Program-made: the position numbers and the translations under genes
Assembly (NCBI GenBank): GCA_037178975.1
Contig: JASJZH010000005.1
Coordinates: 6,758,001 to 6,822,000 of the forward strand
Origin: Oscheius tipulae
Lineage: Eukaryota > Nematoda > Chromadorea > Rhabditida > Rhabditidae
DNA: 64,000 nucleotides
Direction: 5' to 3'
The notes under the pieces: generated by a model
The model's input: the letters and a program-made list of their open reading frames with translations, nothing else
What the model was told of the DNA's origin: nothing
Databases searched by the model: none
Shown here: one piece after another, positions 32,870 through 49,511 of the stretch
Position numbering within the stretch: position 1 is the stretch's first letter
Layout: every line of letters starts with the position of its first letter

Positions 32870-33395
32870 GTTAGTTCTGAATTTTGAACTTGAGAAATAC
32901 TACACACAGAGATACCTAATCAGGTCGTAAGCAGTCGAGGCAACACCAAGTGTGGCAACAACGACGGTCAGAGCAAATCAGAGATATACTATACTCAAGG
33001 CAGTCCAGGCTTTCTTTTCCATGCTTCCGATCGAGGACAGACTATTTGGAATTTGTTCCCAGTACTCTAGGACCCCGAAGCTGAACACACAGAACACGAT
33101 TCCAAGAGTGAACAGAATTCGGAGCTTGAAGTCAGTCACTTTTTTGTCATCCTATCTGCAGCGTCTCCGAGATCGTTTCGCCTAATGCGACGATTGTGTA
33201 GACTTGGATGGCCTCATTGGGGGAAGAAAGCAAAGCCGAGCGCGTAGAAGAAGTGCACGAGAAAAAGGTGACTCTGCTAGCAAAGAAGCTGATTGGAATA
33301 GAGTCCGATCTCCGTAGACGGCCAAAGTGATTCCAGCCAAGCCATATTTCACATTCTTGGTGTTTTTCTTTTTTCACAACTTTGCTGAACATCGT
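32870..33395 (-). pseudogene. Decayed multi-pass membrane protein gene
   Basis: On the minus strand several membrane-helix-like pieces occur in order but in changing frames: KYGLAGITLAVYG, then NEAIQVYTIVALGE in another frame, then FKLRILFTLGIVFCVFSFGV, then after an in-frame TGA FALTVVVATLGVASTAYDLI. The order suits a three- or four-helix membrane protein. The frame changes are not explained by good splice sites, so a pseudogene is more likely than a live gene. The family is not identified. Confidence 0.35.
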
Positions 33396-33524
33396 AAAAC
33401 CAGAAAAGGGTCTTTTGTCCGCGGAAATTGCTGCTGGAAACTTTCCATGTGTTGGCTCAGAAGAGCCCTATTCCGTCATAGGATCCCCTCCATAGAGCTC
33501 TAGCTCTTCTACCGTTCGTTTGCT

Positions 33525-33690
33525 TTCCTCTTGTGACCTAGTGGTCTAAGGCGCGGCCCACCGCCCGACAGTCTCAGGTTCGATTCCAAGGACCTAGAGG
33601 GATCTCTGAACCAGTACATAGACCCTTCTAGTCTTACCGAGGAGTGGGTCTTGCATAGGCATTTGAATCCGAAAAAAAGAAAAAAAGAAG
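33525..33690 (+). mobile_element. Probable tRNA-derived SINE
   Basis: A Pol III A box (TGACCTAGTGG, 33534-33544) and a perfect B box (GGTTCGATTCC, 33577-33587) stand at tRNA-like spacing. The tRNA-like head cannot fold as a working tRNA: its anticodon arm is replaced by a GCGG-CCCA-CCGC hairpin, and the T stem is weak. A body of about 80 bases follows, ending in an A-rich tail (33671-33690, with runs of seven A). Head, body and A tail in this order are the layout of a tRNA-derived SINE. No clear target-site duplication was seen. Confidence 0.5.
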
Positions 33691-34125
33691 AATCACAATA
33701 AGGGATGCACGTTTAGGTACAAGACGAGAAGGATGCGGAGACCATTGTCCCCTTCTGTCACACTTGGTTTTCACCTGATCTCTCTTTGACAACATTTTCT
33801 CTAGAATAGTTTCAACTTTGACCTCTTCTTCGAAGTCAAGATGTAAGTACTGTCCCAAATAACTGTCGACTGTAGCCAGAGAACAGTTTGTCCCGTATAC
33901 TATAAAACCTTCTAAAAACCCATTGAATTCTTACTCGGAACTCGACATAGAGACTGGTACAAGCTGGTCTTCTTGTACCTGAATGTAGTAAAGGTCAAAT
34001 TGACAGCTCTGCAGGCGATTTTTTTTTCGAAAAGTTTATCTTAAAAGAAAAGAACGAGTTGTAAACTGAGGTGGCTAAATATACAGAGAAGGAGGAGGAA
34101 AATTCTGCACAAAATTATTCAAACA

Positions 34126-36607
<2,482 letters not shown>

Positions 36608-37154
36608 CTGTAATAAAATTTTTGCTGGAAAACGAGGAGGGGAAGATGCATTTCAAGTTCAGTTAACAAGGTCGAGAGCGTTTGTAGAAGAGAATAAATT
36701 GCCCTTTTCAAATTTAAAGACCCCCAAAATACTGTAGTCCTTCCGCGTCAGATTTCGCAACAGGAACACGGAAGAGCGGAAAAAATCACATGTTATTGGG
36801 CTGAGTGGAAAATGTAAAAAGTGAAAATGGTTTTTTACCAGCATTGCAAGCTGTTTCTAATATCTTTTCAGGAAGTTCATAGCTGCGTGACACTAGCATA
36901 GGCGCGATGACACAAGATTCGGTAAGAAAGAATGTGTAACATTCGTGGAACAAACGCAGGAGAAATTTCCGCAGAATTTTTGAGAAACAAAATTATTGGA
37001 GCATGTAGGGTAGACTGATCGTGACGATGTTCGGGTTCTCTATGTCTGTTTTACACCAAACCGAAGCATGAAAACTCTTCATTTAAGGAGACAGCATTCA
37101 CAGAGATTCAAGTAATGATAACCGTAAGTAGACGGAAAATGAAGATCGAAAGAG

Positions 37155-39090
37155 CTACTTCTTAGTGAAGAAGTTGCTTATCTTGGCTTGACTGGCTGGT
37201 GCTGTCTTCTTGCCGGCTTTCGGAACAGAAGCCTGGTTGGTCTTTTTGGGAGAGAGCGGCTTCTGTTTTTCTTCTTTTTCGTCCACTTCAATCTCCTTCA
37301 GCACCTTCTTCGTCACCAAAAACCCATCCTCGTCCTTGTAAGTTTCTTCAACCCAGACCTTCTTTCTGCCAGGACCGTCAGGGATAGCGATTTTGCGAGC
37401 TGAATAGTGAGTGTTTTTGGAGAAAGAAGGGATGACTAACGTGATCTTCTAACAGGAATATCCTCGTTCTCCCCCTCAGCTTTTTTCAACTTCGATTTCT
37501 TTTGTACCTTCTTGTTTTCCACTTTTTCTGGAGTTGGCTCTTTCAACGGAGGAGACTTCTCTGGTGATTCCGCCTCATACAAATCATCTAAGAATATGAA
37601 CAATTGCACAACTGAATTAAAAATTACCATCAAGGAGGGATTTATTCGTTTTCTTCTCTCTCTTCGGTGGCTTTTCTACCTTGCTCTCCCTTTTCACTTC
37701 TTTTTCTGGAGTCTTGGCCTTCTTCACGGGAGAAATCTCGCCTTCACTATCAATAATGATCCTTCTGGCCCGCTTCTTCGTGACCGGACTGTCCTCGGGG
37801 GATTTCTTTTCAGGCGACGAGAACGGACTTTCTCGAACCTTCTTGGGAGAGTTCTAAACAAAAACTTCACCGGAAACACGACGAAACACGTATCCGTGTG
37901 GACAGCATTTTTGTCCCGCACAACTTCTCGGGACTTTTTGAACCATTTGTGAAAAAGATTTCAATGAGGGGTCAAAAGAAAGCCGGAAACAATTCCGATC
38001 TGATGCCGTAAAAACATATACGGGCACAGTTCGAAATTTTCCACTCACAAAAACTAGCACCCTTGAAAATCGAGGTTCCGGAAGAATATTAAGGTGCTTC
38101 CTAACAACTGACAGCGCAGTTTTGTAGCCCTTGACGAGTAAAACCGAATTGGGAACAATTGACGACGTAGTCAAAAAGAGTTCAATCAGGGCTATCAAAT
38201 GCTTTCCCGATCTTAATGGCTTCAATAGAAAACTTTCGAGAAACAGACTCCGAAAGTGGCGAGTTCGGGCGCGACTGTATTCAAAGAAGGGGTATCGTGG
38301 GTGGAAAAATACTTTCTCTTTGTGAAGTACATTGCCATTTAAAACAATCGCATACCTTCGGTGTTTTCTCACGCTCACAAGCCTTTTGGAACATGCTCGT
38401 TAGCTTGTTCTTCTGTCCCGTCGGCTTTGTGATACTCTCCTGCTTCACTTCCGACTTGACTGTGGCTGCTGCGACTGCACCCGGCTTTGTGTATCCTCCG
38501 GTAAGTACGGCCTTCTGTCTTTCGACTTCCGCTTTATGACCCGTTTCCATTTCTTCACGGAGTTGGCGAATCTGGACAGTTTTCTGCACCAACAAAAATT
38601 AAAACCTCACTGATACGGTTTTAATTCCTGCTCTTTTGTCATCGTCACGAAAAAACTTCTCGTCTTCGATGGTATCGTAGGCCAGGACGGTGGAAATTTG
38701 ATCAATGGGATCCTTATGCAGGGCGAAGAGCTCAGCACTGTCAACTCCCGTGAAGCTTGCTTTGATCTCTTCCAAATTCTCCATTTTCGCCAGAACTACA
38801 CCGCCACACTCTGTTCCTAAGCAGGGAAAAAGTAAGAGGAGTTAAGAAGGAACTAACCGAATCGAGTCATGGTTCCGGAAACCGTGTATACAGCTCTAAG
38901 GACATCTTTGTGCAGGTCGAAAAATGCCTTTAAGATTCTAAAAAAGCGTTTATCAAGGAAAAGACGTGATAACTTACCCGTGAGCCTCTGCTGTAGATTT
39001 GCTTAGGTGACGCGCTATTGTGACATCTGTAACGACCTTCAGCTGGACAAAGATTGTGTCTTCTAGCCAATCTCGGGCCTCTTTGTCCAT
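37155..39090 (-). CDS. pold3: DNA polymerase delta subunit 3 (POLD3/Pol32)
   Basis: Accessory subunit of replicative polymerase delta that links it to PCNA. The N-terminal winged-helix region begins MDKEARDWLEDTIFVQLK and includes RILKAFFDLHKDVLRAVYTV and GGVVLAKMENLEEIK. The middle is long, charged, Lys/Glu/Pro-rich and low in complexity, as in the family. It carries a PIP-like KLTSMFQKA. The C-terminus ends QAKISNFFTKK, a good PCNA-interacting box (QxxI..FF) at the expected last position. The start ATG immediately follows CGTTTTCAG. A large intron lies near 37856-38350. The gene sits between the two PI4KB copies, all three on the minus strand. Confidence 0.85.
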
Positions 39091-39729
39091 CTGAAAACGG
39101 CATGTTATGAAACAAAGCTGCATAAGGTGAAAGACTTCGGTGCAATCGATCTTGCAAGACAATTTATAGTCGGTTCTGGGATCTGGGATAGAAAACATGT
39201 TGTGCTAAAGGATTGGAATTAACTGTTGAGCATTTTTAGTGCAAAACAAAAGAATGGGGGAAGCTGAACAAAACCGGAGGAGATACATAAAACTCAGTGA
39301 AATGCAGGAGAATAGAAAGAGCGCGCCAACAGCACTTTTTGAATTTCCCGTCTCATAATCCAATCCAAAACACAGTTCAAGACGTTCTTCATCAGGGTGT
39401 TACACCAATAAAAAAAAGGTTATCTGCGATAACTATTTGGTACTGCCAGATTGTAAAGCCAAAAAGTCTCAAAGTGAATGGATTCAACACAGGAAGGAGA
39501 ATACAAAGTGAACCATACAAAACGCTGACATAAAGCTGACAAAGTCAATAATTCAGACGAGAAACCCAGTGGCACCGAAGAATATACTAGCGGATAGACT
39601 AGTATTCAAAGGGGAAGATATGACCGAATCGCTCACAATGGATACACAAATCACAGTGGGGGACACTTGAGCTATATGGCTTTGATAAAGGGGAAGAGAT
39701 ACATATTCTGGTGGGGATATGGTAGAACT

Positions 39730-42672
<2,943 letters not shown>

Positions 42673-43290
42673 TTGGAGCAGAGGCCTCCCTTCGCGTGTC
42701 GACAGTCCGGTGAGATGGTGAACGCATCCATGTTGCCGAACTCATTCCATTCTAGAGATATGGATATTATTATTTTTTACTTTAGAGGTAGAAGCAGTGA
42801 TATTATTTTGGTAAGAGAGGGAACAATCTTTGTTTCTACTGACAAAACTCATAATCAAGTGAAATTTAAAGTCGCGCGCTAAACTTGTGAGGGCATTTTG
42901 TGCGGGTCTTTTAAAACTTGGTTTTTTGAGTTTTCCCTTTATTTTTAGAATTAACTTGTAAAATGCTGGAACTGCTCTTTTTCTGAAAGCCATGCTGTTC
43001 ACGTAAAATCATACTGCTAAAAAGGCAGAAAACAAGAAAGACTCATTCGAGGTTATCGAAAAACAAAAGATTTTGTTATGTGAGAACCTGTCATTCGCTG
43101 CAAAAAAAAAAACAGTAGGCTGGAAAGTTGCAACCAGATGGAGAAAACCGCCACTCGGTTCTGTGTAAACGCCGCTCATTCTCATTTCTCATGTGTCGGG
43201 TTTCAAAATCGCTCATCATTTTGCTGACGATCTGTCTTCCGTTCTCCTCCTTCTTTTCCCAGCTCTTTTTCTCTTACAGCCTAGTTTCAG

Positions 43291-43908
43291 ATGGCTCTCA
43301 TCGATGTTGAAAGTATTCTCGATGAACGCGTAGACCCCTTCGAGCTCGATGTAGGTTCTTTACTTGAACTTTCGATTGTTTTGCTTACAGAAATTCCGAG
43401 AAATTTATGAGACGCAATGCCGTCGTGGCCATCCCTCCGCCGGCGCCACTTTTGCCTATGCCACGGCCCTCGTCCGCTCCACAAAAAATCATGTCAAACA
43501 AGGGATCGATATTCTTGAACGTACGTCTTTTTCTTCTTTTCACCTTTACTTGCCGTTTTCTTCCAGTTTCCGAGTAAACATAGAATTTTCAGGCCTGCTC
43601 CGAGAAGATCCCGATGATGTGGCTAAACGGGACTACGTCTACTATCTAGCCATCGCTAATGCCAGATTGACCGTTAGTTTTTTCGATTTTATCATGAGAA
43701 TAGACGAATTCAGGACTATGATCGTGCAATTGCTTACGTGGACATATTGCTGAACGCCGAAAGCGACAATCGGCAGGCCAAGGAGCTGAAGACGATCATC
43801 GAGAAGAAAATGAAGCGGGACGGCCTGATCGGAGCGGCTCTTCTAGGAGGAGGAGCAGCCTTGTTCGTCGGTGGTCTCGCCGCAGCCATCTTTGCCATCA
43901 AGAAGTAA
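43291..43908 (+). CDS. fis1: Mitochondrial fission protein FIS1
   Basis: Tail-anchored outer mitochondrial membrane adaptor involved in mitochondrial and peroxisomal fission. Four exons give about 150 residues: an N-terminal arm (MALIDVESILDERVDPFEL), TPR-like helices including SAGATFAYATALVRSTKNHV, GIDILERLLREDPDD, RDYVYYLAIANARL and YDRAIAYVDILLNAE, followed by a membrane anchor (IGAALLGGGAALFVGGLAAA) and a short basic end IKK, typical of mitochondrial targeting. The start codon directly follows CTAGTTTCAG, a trans-splice-like acceptor. It converges with AGFG, whose stop lies about 430 bases away on the other strand. Confidence 0.95.
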
Positions 43909-44340
43909 TTTTTCAAATTCGAACGTTTTATATTCTTGCAAATCAACCCGGGTGAATAAATCGTATTATTTTTTAAACTTCTTTTGTCAGTTTCACCCGG
44001 TGCGAAAAATTAATGCTTAGACTGTTACTAACCAATTTGGTTACAGAACGACCAATCGGCGCAGTGATCAGTCCTGAGGAGTCTGTCAAATGGACAAATG
44101 TAAATAAAAGATTTTAATACAAACGCCCGCACGGGTAAGACAAGACATCGTAATCGATGGAAGCATGCTATGTTGAAATGAAGAGACTAGCACTGTGCAG
44201 CAGAGGAAATGGCAAAGGCTGAAGTAGAGAGCAAGAATTATGTAATAACCGTAAGTATCACGCGGGAGGAGGAGGAGAAAAAAAAGCATAGATTATGACA
44301 ACCTCTGATAAAATGCGTGAAAGAAGAATGATTACATGAG

Positions 44341-46292
44341 TTACAGGAAGGGATTCCAGTTGGGAGTGGCAGCTGTCGATGAGGAGGTCGGTCGAGGCGG
44401 GATGATCGGCTGAGACATTCCCCAATTCTGCTGTTGTGTTGGCTGCATCATCATCTGAGGAGGAACAGCGTATTGGCCCTGAGCAGGAGGCGGACCGAAC
44501 GGATTCGGGAATGCGGCTGAAACTGGACCATTTGAGACGCAATAGCTGAAATAGTTACCTTGGGAAAAAGGCTGCGAGCTGTTCTGGAGGAACGGATTGT
44601 TCCCGCTGAAATCCGAAATACCGTGCATTGTCTGACTTTTAGGAAAACTGCCGACAAGGGCTCTCGCGGGCTGTTGTTTAGGCGTTCCGTTCAGGTTCAG
44701 ATTGCCAGTCGTAGCCGAAGGCGGTATTCCTGTCGAGAAACCAGTTGGCATCCAGGACGGTTTCCCGTCGTTCGTCGAAGGAGTATGATGGAACAGCTGA
44801 ATGAAAATTTGAGGCAGATAAGGAAAAGACGAACCTCATCTAGTTCGGCTAGTGCACTGTACTTGTCACCAGCTCCCGTAGTTCCAGAAGATTCTGGAAC
44901 TACGGGAGCAGACGCTGTTGAGGGAAAAGGTGCAGAAACTTGGGCTGGCTGCATTGGAGCCATGTTTATCTAAAGACCGTTTTCTGGGCTTCAAATATGT
45001 TCCACTTCTTTTCCTGCCTGTCCGACTCTTTCTTTCTCTACCTCCCTTTTGACATGGTATATTTTGGTTTAGTTCGAGACTCACCTGAAATGGATTAGGA
45101 GCTGACACTGTGGTTGGCATGGGTTGAAGAACTCCACTCAATTCTGAGACAACTGTGGCAGATTTCGGTATAACAGGTACTGAACAAACATTCTCAAATA
45201 GTCTAAAATAATAGTACCTGACTGGTTGGCTAATCCATTAAAGCCCGATACTGTATTAGATGGTCGGACCGATAGATCACTGAACTTCTTGTCAAAATCG
45301 GCGAAGGGATCTATCTGAGAAGGCTGACTATTGATAAATGATGTATTTGCAGTTGGCAAATGTGCTGATGGAGCGACAGTTCCATCAGAAGGAGCTCGTG
45401 GCGAATCGAACAATCCGAAGAGATCTGCGTTCGGTGCGGACGGTGCTGGTTTTGCAGCCGGCAGATCAAAACTGAGCGGAGGAGGAGGAGCCAGAAAGCC
45501 GGGAGGGGAAAATGCCTAAGGGTTTCAGTTGGAATATCTGGACAAAACTACCAGTCCGGTTGGCTGAGGCTCAGTAATTATCGGTTTACTCCTATCAGTA
45601 AGCGGCCAAGCGTTCCCGTCTGACAGGAGATCAAAGTTCGAAGGCTAATGAATATCAAATTTTCGATACTCTTGTAGTCTCACCCTATTCGTCGTAGTTG
45701 AAGTAACAGAGCCCGTTCCGTGAGAACTTGTCCTGCTAGCGGTCTCCTTGGCCTGATTCATTAGACGTTCCTGCTCGGATAGTTCAGCTTTCGACAGATA
45801 CCAAGCCTTCTGTTCGTACTTCTGAATGTCTTATGTCTCAAAACCACACAGTCAAATTAACTGACCTTCACAAGAAAAGTCTGAATCGCGTCTCGATTAG
45901 TCATCGCCGGCGGTGTTCCTCCGTACAAACCGAGCCAAGTCTTGGCATTTTCTGCATTTCCCAGACGACCCAACTTTTCCACTTCGTCTGTGGTAAAGGC
46001 GGCCATCGAGATGGATTTTACTCGATGAGGTGGATTGAGACCGCGTCTGGAATGTACTGAATCCAATTGTTCGGATGAGATACTCACAGAATTCCGGAGC
46101 ATTGAGTACAGCAGAAGGATCCTTCCGTGATGTTGACGTAGGTCGGACCCCGTTGACCACATTCGAAGCAGTTTCTGTTGGCTGGAATGGATGCCAACTC
46201 TCTGAATCTTTTTCTTCTGAGAGTTTTGTTCGAACGTACCTTATTAACTTGGAATTTTTCTCTTCCAAACGCTTCTTCTGAGCAGCCTGCAT
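44341..46292 (-). CDS. agfg1: Arf-GAP with FG repeats (AGFG) homologue
   Basis: ArfGAP-domain adaptor that in animals works in endocytic trafficking with EH-domain proteins. The N-terminal helix (AAQKKRLEEKNSKLI) leads into the ArfGAP zinc finger: CFECGQRGPTYVN, then CCTQCSGILRGLNPPHRVKS, and KTWLGLYGG. The zinc cysteines (CxxC, 16 residues, CxxC) are present; as in the AGFG family the usual Arg finger context is altered (LRGL). The rest is Pro/Ser/Asn-rich with NPF-like repeats, finishing in WNPFL at the stop, an EH-domain ligand. The coding exon near 44,890 contains a perfect 18-base palindrome. Exons are split by several short introns. Confidence 0.88.
44872..44909. repeat. Perfect 18-base inverted repeat inside an AGFG exon
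   Basis: GCTCCCGTAGTTCCAGAA, a two-base centre GA, then the exact reverse complement. On the coding strand it encodes PVVPESSGTTGA. DNA cruciform or mRNA hairpin formation is possible. Such a long perfect palindrome is unexpected in coding sequence. Confidence 0.9.
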
Positions 46293-47131
46293 TCAGATGA
46301 AACGGAGGTCCAGCACCACGAGCTTTCTGCAAAAAGGATACTTGACTCATAGGCGAGGGTAAACAAAGACCGTTGCGTTTAAAAGTGACAGATTTCTAGA
46401 CTGATCTCATCTCGAGAAGATGAGTCACACTGACTGTTCAGTGAGAAACGACAAATGTTCTTTCTGGCCAATGATATTTGTATTTGACTAACTTGGCTGC
46501 ACCAAACTATCTTGAACGGTGCGTGAGGACTGTTACTGTCAGGTACCTTGGCCGCCAGTATAAACAGGAAAGATCGCCATGATCTGAGGATAAGAAAGAA
46601 GCAGGACATGATCCAATGTTCGCCAGAAGTATTTAACAGCTCTTGATAATTGGAAAAAAAAGTTGACCAAGTTTTTCTGTTTCGCGCCAGTTTTCCTTTT
46701 TGAGCCAGCAGGTCTTGTAACGAACAGATCGTGAATTTGAAAAATAGAACAAACATCTACTTTTGCATCTAACGTCTACTTTTCCGCATACATTTCAACT
46801 TTTTGGGACTTTGGGGAAAACATAAGGGGAAGCAGAAATAGTAGTAGACTGCGAAAAGTATTTTAGCTAATAAGAAGAAATTGTAGAGAAGGGTTCTAGG
46901 CCATATGATTCTTTTTTGCAGTAAACGAAGATTATTTAGTCACAAAAGCGAAGAATGTATGGAAGAACAGGTGAAATCGATGAAGGAGAGGGAATTGAAA
47001 TGGATTTTGAATCCGAAGAAGGGGCGGAGCTTGGCAATTGGCATTGGGCCAACCGTTCGAACTATTTCTTCCTTTTTTCCACCTTTTCCTTTTCTCTACC
47101 ATACTTTCTAGTTATACAACGTTTACAATAG

Positions 47132-48754
47132 ATGGACTCGGAAGTGAGACGAACTTTTCCGAAGAAGGTGTCCAAAAAACCTGGAAAACCCGGCGGCAAA
47201 GGAAAATCACTGGCACAGGAGCGAAGAGACGAGTAAGACTTATTACAATTTTTCGCTCTATTTCATCCAGGCGTAGGAAGGCAAAACGCCAAAAGGAGAG
47301 TCGGATGAAGAAAAATCAAGAGGCGTATGAAAGTTTGAATGGACCCGTTGCTCGTATTCTGGAAGGCCCGGACGACGTCAACATTCAAAAGGTTTTGCTT
47401 CTTTTCTCTCTTCTTATACTTCTGTTTAGAAGCCTACAGGGAAACCAGATAAGAATAAAAACCCCGGGAAGAAAAAAAAAAGACAAGAAAAGAAGGCTAA
47501 GCTGTTGAATCAGCCCCTTGCTCAAATTTTCGAAGCCCACGAGTCCAGTCCGGATGTCGACGAGATTCGAGAGGTTTTTTTCCCTATACTCTCTTCAATC
47601 TTTTTTTCAGATTCCTCAAGTGAATATGGCTAAAAAGAAGAAGCAATTTTCACCAAAAGTCTTCAAATCTGTAAGAAGTCTTCATCTTTTTGGTTGACCA
47701 AACATTTTAGGATTCCGACTATGACGAAGATAAAGAACCTGAGAAAATGGCAGTGGAGGAAGTCGTACAGGTCGACGACGAGCCCATGGAAGACGAAGAA
47801 GTCGAAACCGAAGGCGAGGAAGATGACGACCAAGAAGAAGAGGAGGATGAAGCTGCCGAATTCAGAAAGAGTTGGTCTTTGTTCAATTCCCAACATTTTC
47901 TGAACTGTAGAAGTTGCCAATATGCCGCTGGTCGATGTGCGAGAACTGCGTGAAAAATTAGGGCTAAAGCTCTTTGAGAAACTCTACTTCGCCAAGCCGG
48001 AAAACAAGCACCAGCCGATAAACGAGAAGCATCAGAAGAAGGATCGAGCCAGTCATGATATGGAGGGAAAGGTATTGTCATGCTACATAATCTAATACGA
48101 CCTTACTTGCAGAAAGGCCAGCATCGACCGCGAGAAATCTCCTCGAGAAAGCCCGTCAGCTCGTTCAGGGACATCTTTAAAAACGAGAGCTTGGGCAGAA
48201 AGTGGGTCTTCTTTTTTGGAGTAAAAAAAATTTCCATTTCTAGAAAATGGGATCCTCGTTTCGACGAAAGAGCCGGAACGTTGAAAGAGCATTGTTTCGA
48301 CGATAACTACCAGTTTTTGAACGAGATGAAGCAGCAAGAAAAGGAGGTACTTCGCCACGAGCTCTACCAGGCCGTGGAGAACGGCGAAGAGGAGACAGCC
48401 TCGCGTATCACGAACGCGATTCGAAAGTTGGAAGAACAGGAACGCGTCAAGAAGGAGAGAGACCTCAAAAAGGCTGCAATGTCGGAGATTCGTCAGGAGA
48501 ATATTGACAGAATGATGCAGGGACAACAGCCCAGATTCCTTCCTAAAGGTTTTCACATTTTTGTATGTTCTTAGATCTTCTCCTCTTCAGCACAAGTCAG
48601 AAGAAAGATTATGGAGAAGAAGTTCGAGCAGCTCAAGACGGAAAAGCGTCTGGACAAGTATCTGGAGAAGAAGGCCAAGAAGCAGTCACAGAAGGAGAAA
48701 AAGAAGAAGGGACTTGTCCAGCATTCTTTCGATGCCAAGTATGGATACAACTGA
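47132..48754 (+). CDS. rrp36: Ribosomal RNA processing protein 36 (RRP36) homologue
   Basis: Nucleolar factor for early 18S rRNA processing. The N-terminal half is lysine-rich and acidic by turns, with internal similarity (GPVARILEGPDDVNIQK and QPLAQIFEAHESSPDVDEI) and a Glu/Asp run near 47,800. The C-terminal half carries the RRP36 core: RPREISSRKPVSSFRDIF, KWDPRFDERAGTLKEHCFDD, YQFLNEMKQQEKEVL, and the coiled-coil basic end that finishes HSFDAKYGYN. The KKPV/PRF-D and FD-YxFL pattern is diagnostic. The start follows ACAATAG. AGFG begins about 840 bases away in the opposite direction, so the gap may be a shared promoter. Confidence 0.85.
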
Positions 48755-49286
48755 GCCAAGTTGTATTAGCTATGCGTACACTGTTGTTGAATTTGTTATT
48801 GTCACAAAAGGCTCCGTTTTCTCTCGAGTTTTCCTGTTGTGCTTTCTGCAAAGACAAATCAGCCATGTCAACAAATGGCCTGTTTGCCTACAAAGGCAGG
48901 CGGTCGTCTACGATCTCCCGAACGCTCAATTTCTGTTCCCGACCAGTCTCTACTTTTGCACAGCCTCTTGCATGTTTTTAACAAAACAGTGAGACAATTT
49001 CTGTTGAAACATAATTGTCAACTAGAAAACAAAGTTTGAATACTCTCCAATCAATCAAAACAAGTTTGCAAGAAAAGTTTCTATGTTTTTGCGCTTCCCT
49101 CACTTGTACTCAGTCTAGACTGATTTCTCATGAAGAGGTGACATTTTTGCTCGCTTTGGAGGAGAGGTTTTCTCTGTCCTGATCGGCTTTTAAGGATTGA
49201 AAGTGGTTCTTACACATTCTCTAGCTCCGTTCCTCATCTCTAGCAGCTAACAATCGTCTTTTTCAGAAACGAATTGACAACATAAA

Positions 49287-49511
49287 ATGGTTTCGCCCAG
49301 ACGACAGGCCAAGTTTAGGAGTTCGGAGGGATACGATATGTGAGTTTTTTTTTTCTTAAAGAAGAGCCATTCATTCGGGATTAGCTTTACCCATCCTTGT
49401 GGTCAGAGAAAAAGAGCAAGAAAAAGTAGTCGATTGGGGAGTCTCTATCTCACTCCGGAACTCGAGGATTTAGTCGCGATGTGCACGCTTCTTCGCCCAA
49501 TTCCCTGCTGA
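49287..49511 (+). CDS. Candidate small basic protein, unrecognised
   Basis: ATG at 49287 opens MVSPRRQAKFRSSEGYD; a GTGAGT donor and a GGATTAG acceptor 45 bases later restore the frame into a basic stretch (QRKRARKSSRLGSLYL) and TPELEDLVAMCTLL before a stop, about 62 residues. An alternative joins the same first exon to about 50,387, where a membrane-helix exon (WRSVGLIFLSILSLVLAIF) is in a compatible phase. Either way the first exon looks real, since TTTTTCAG lies 22 bases before the ATG. Family and function are unknown. Confidence 0.3.

Noticed and set aside
37854-38378. Long minus-strand open frame inside the large POLD3 intron
   Set aside because: Continues past good POLD3 splice sites, with no similarity to POLD3 or any family recognised.
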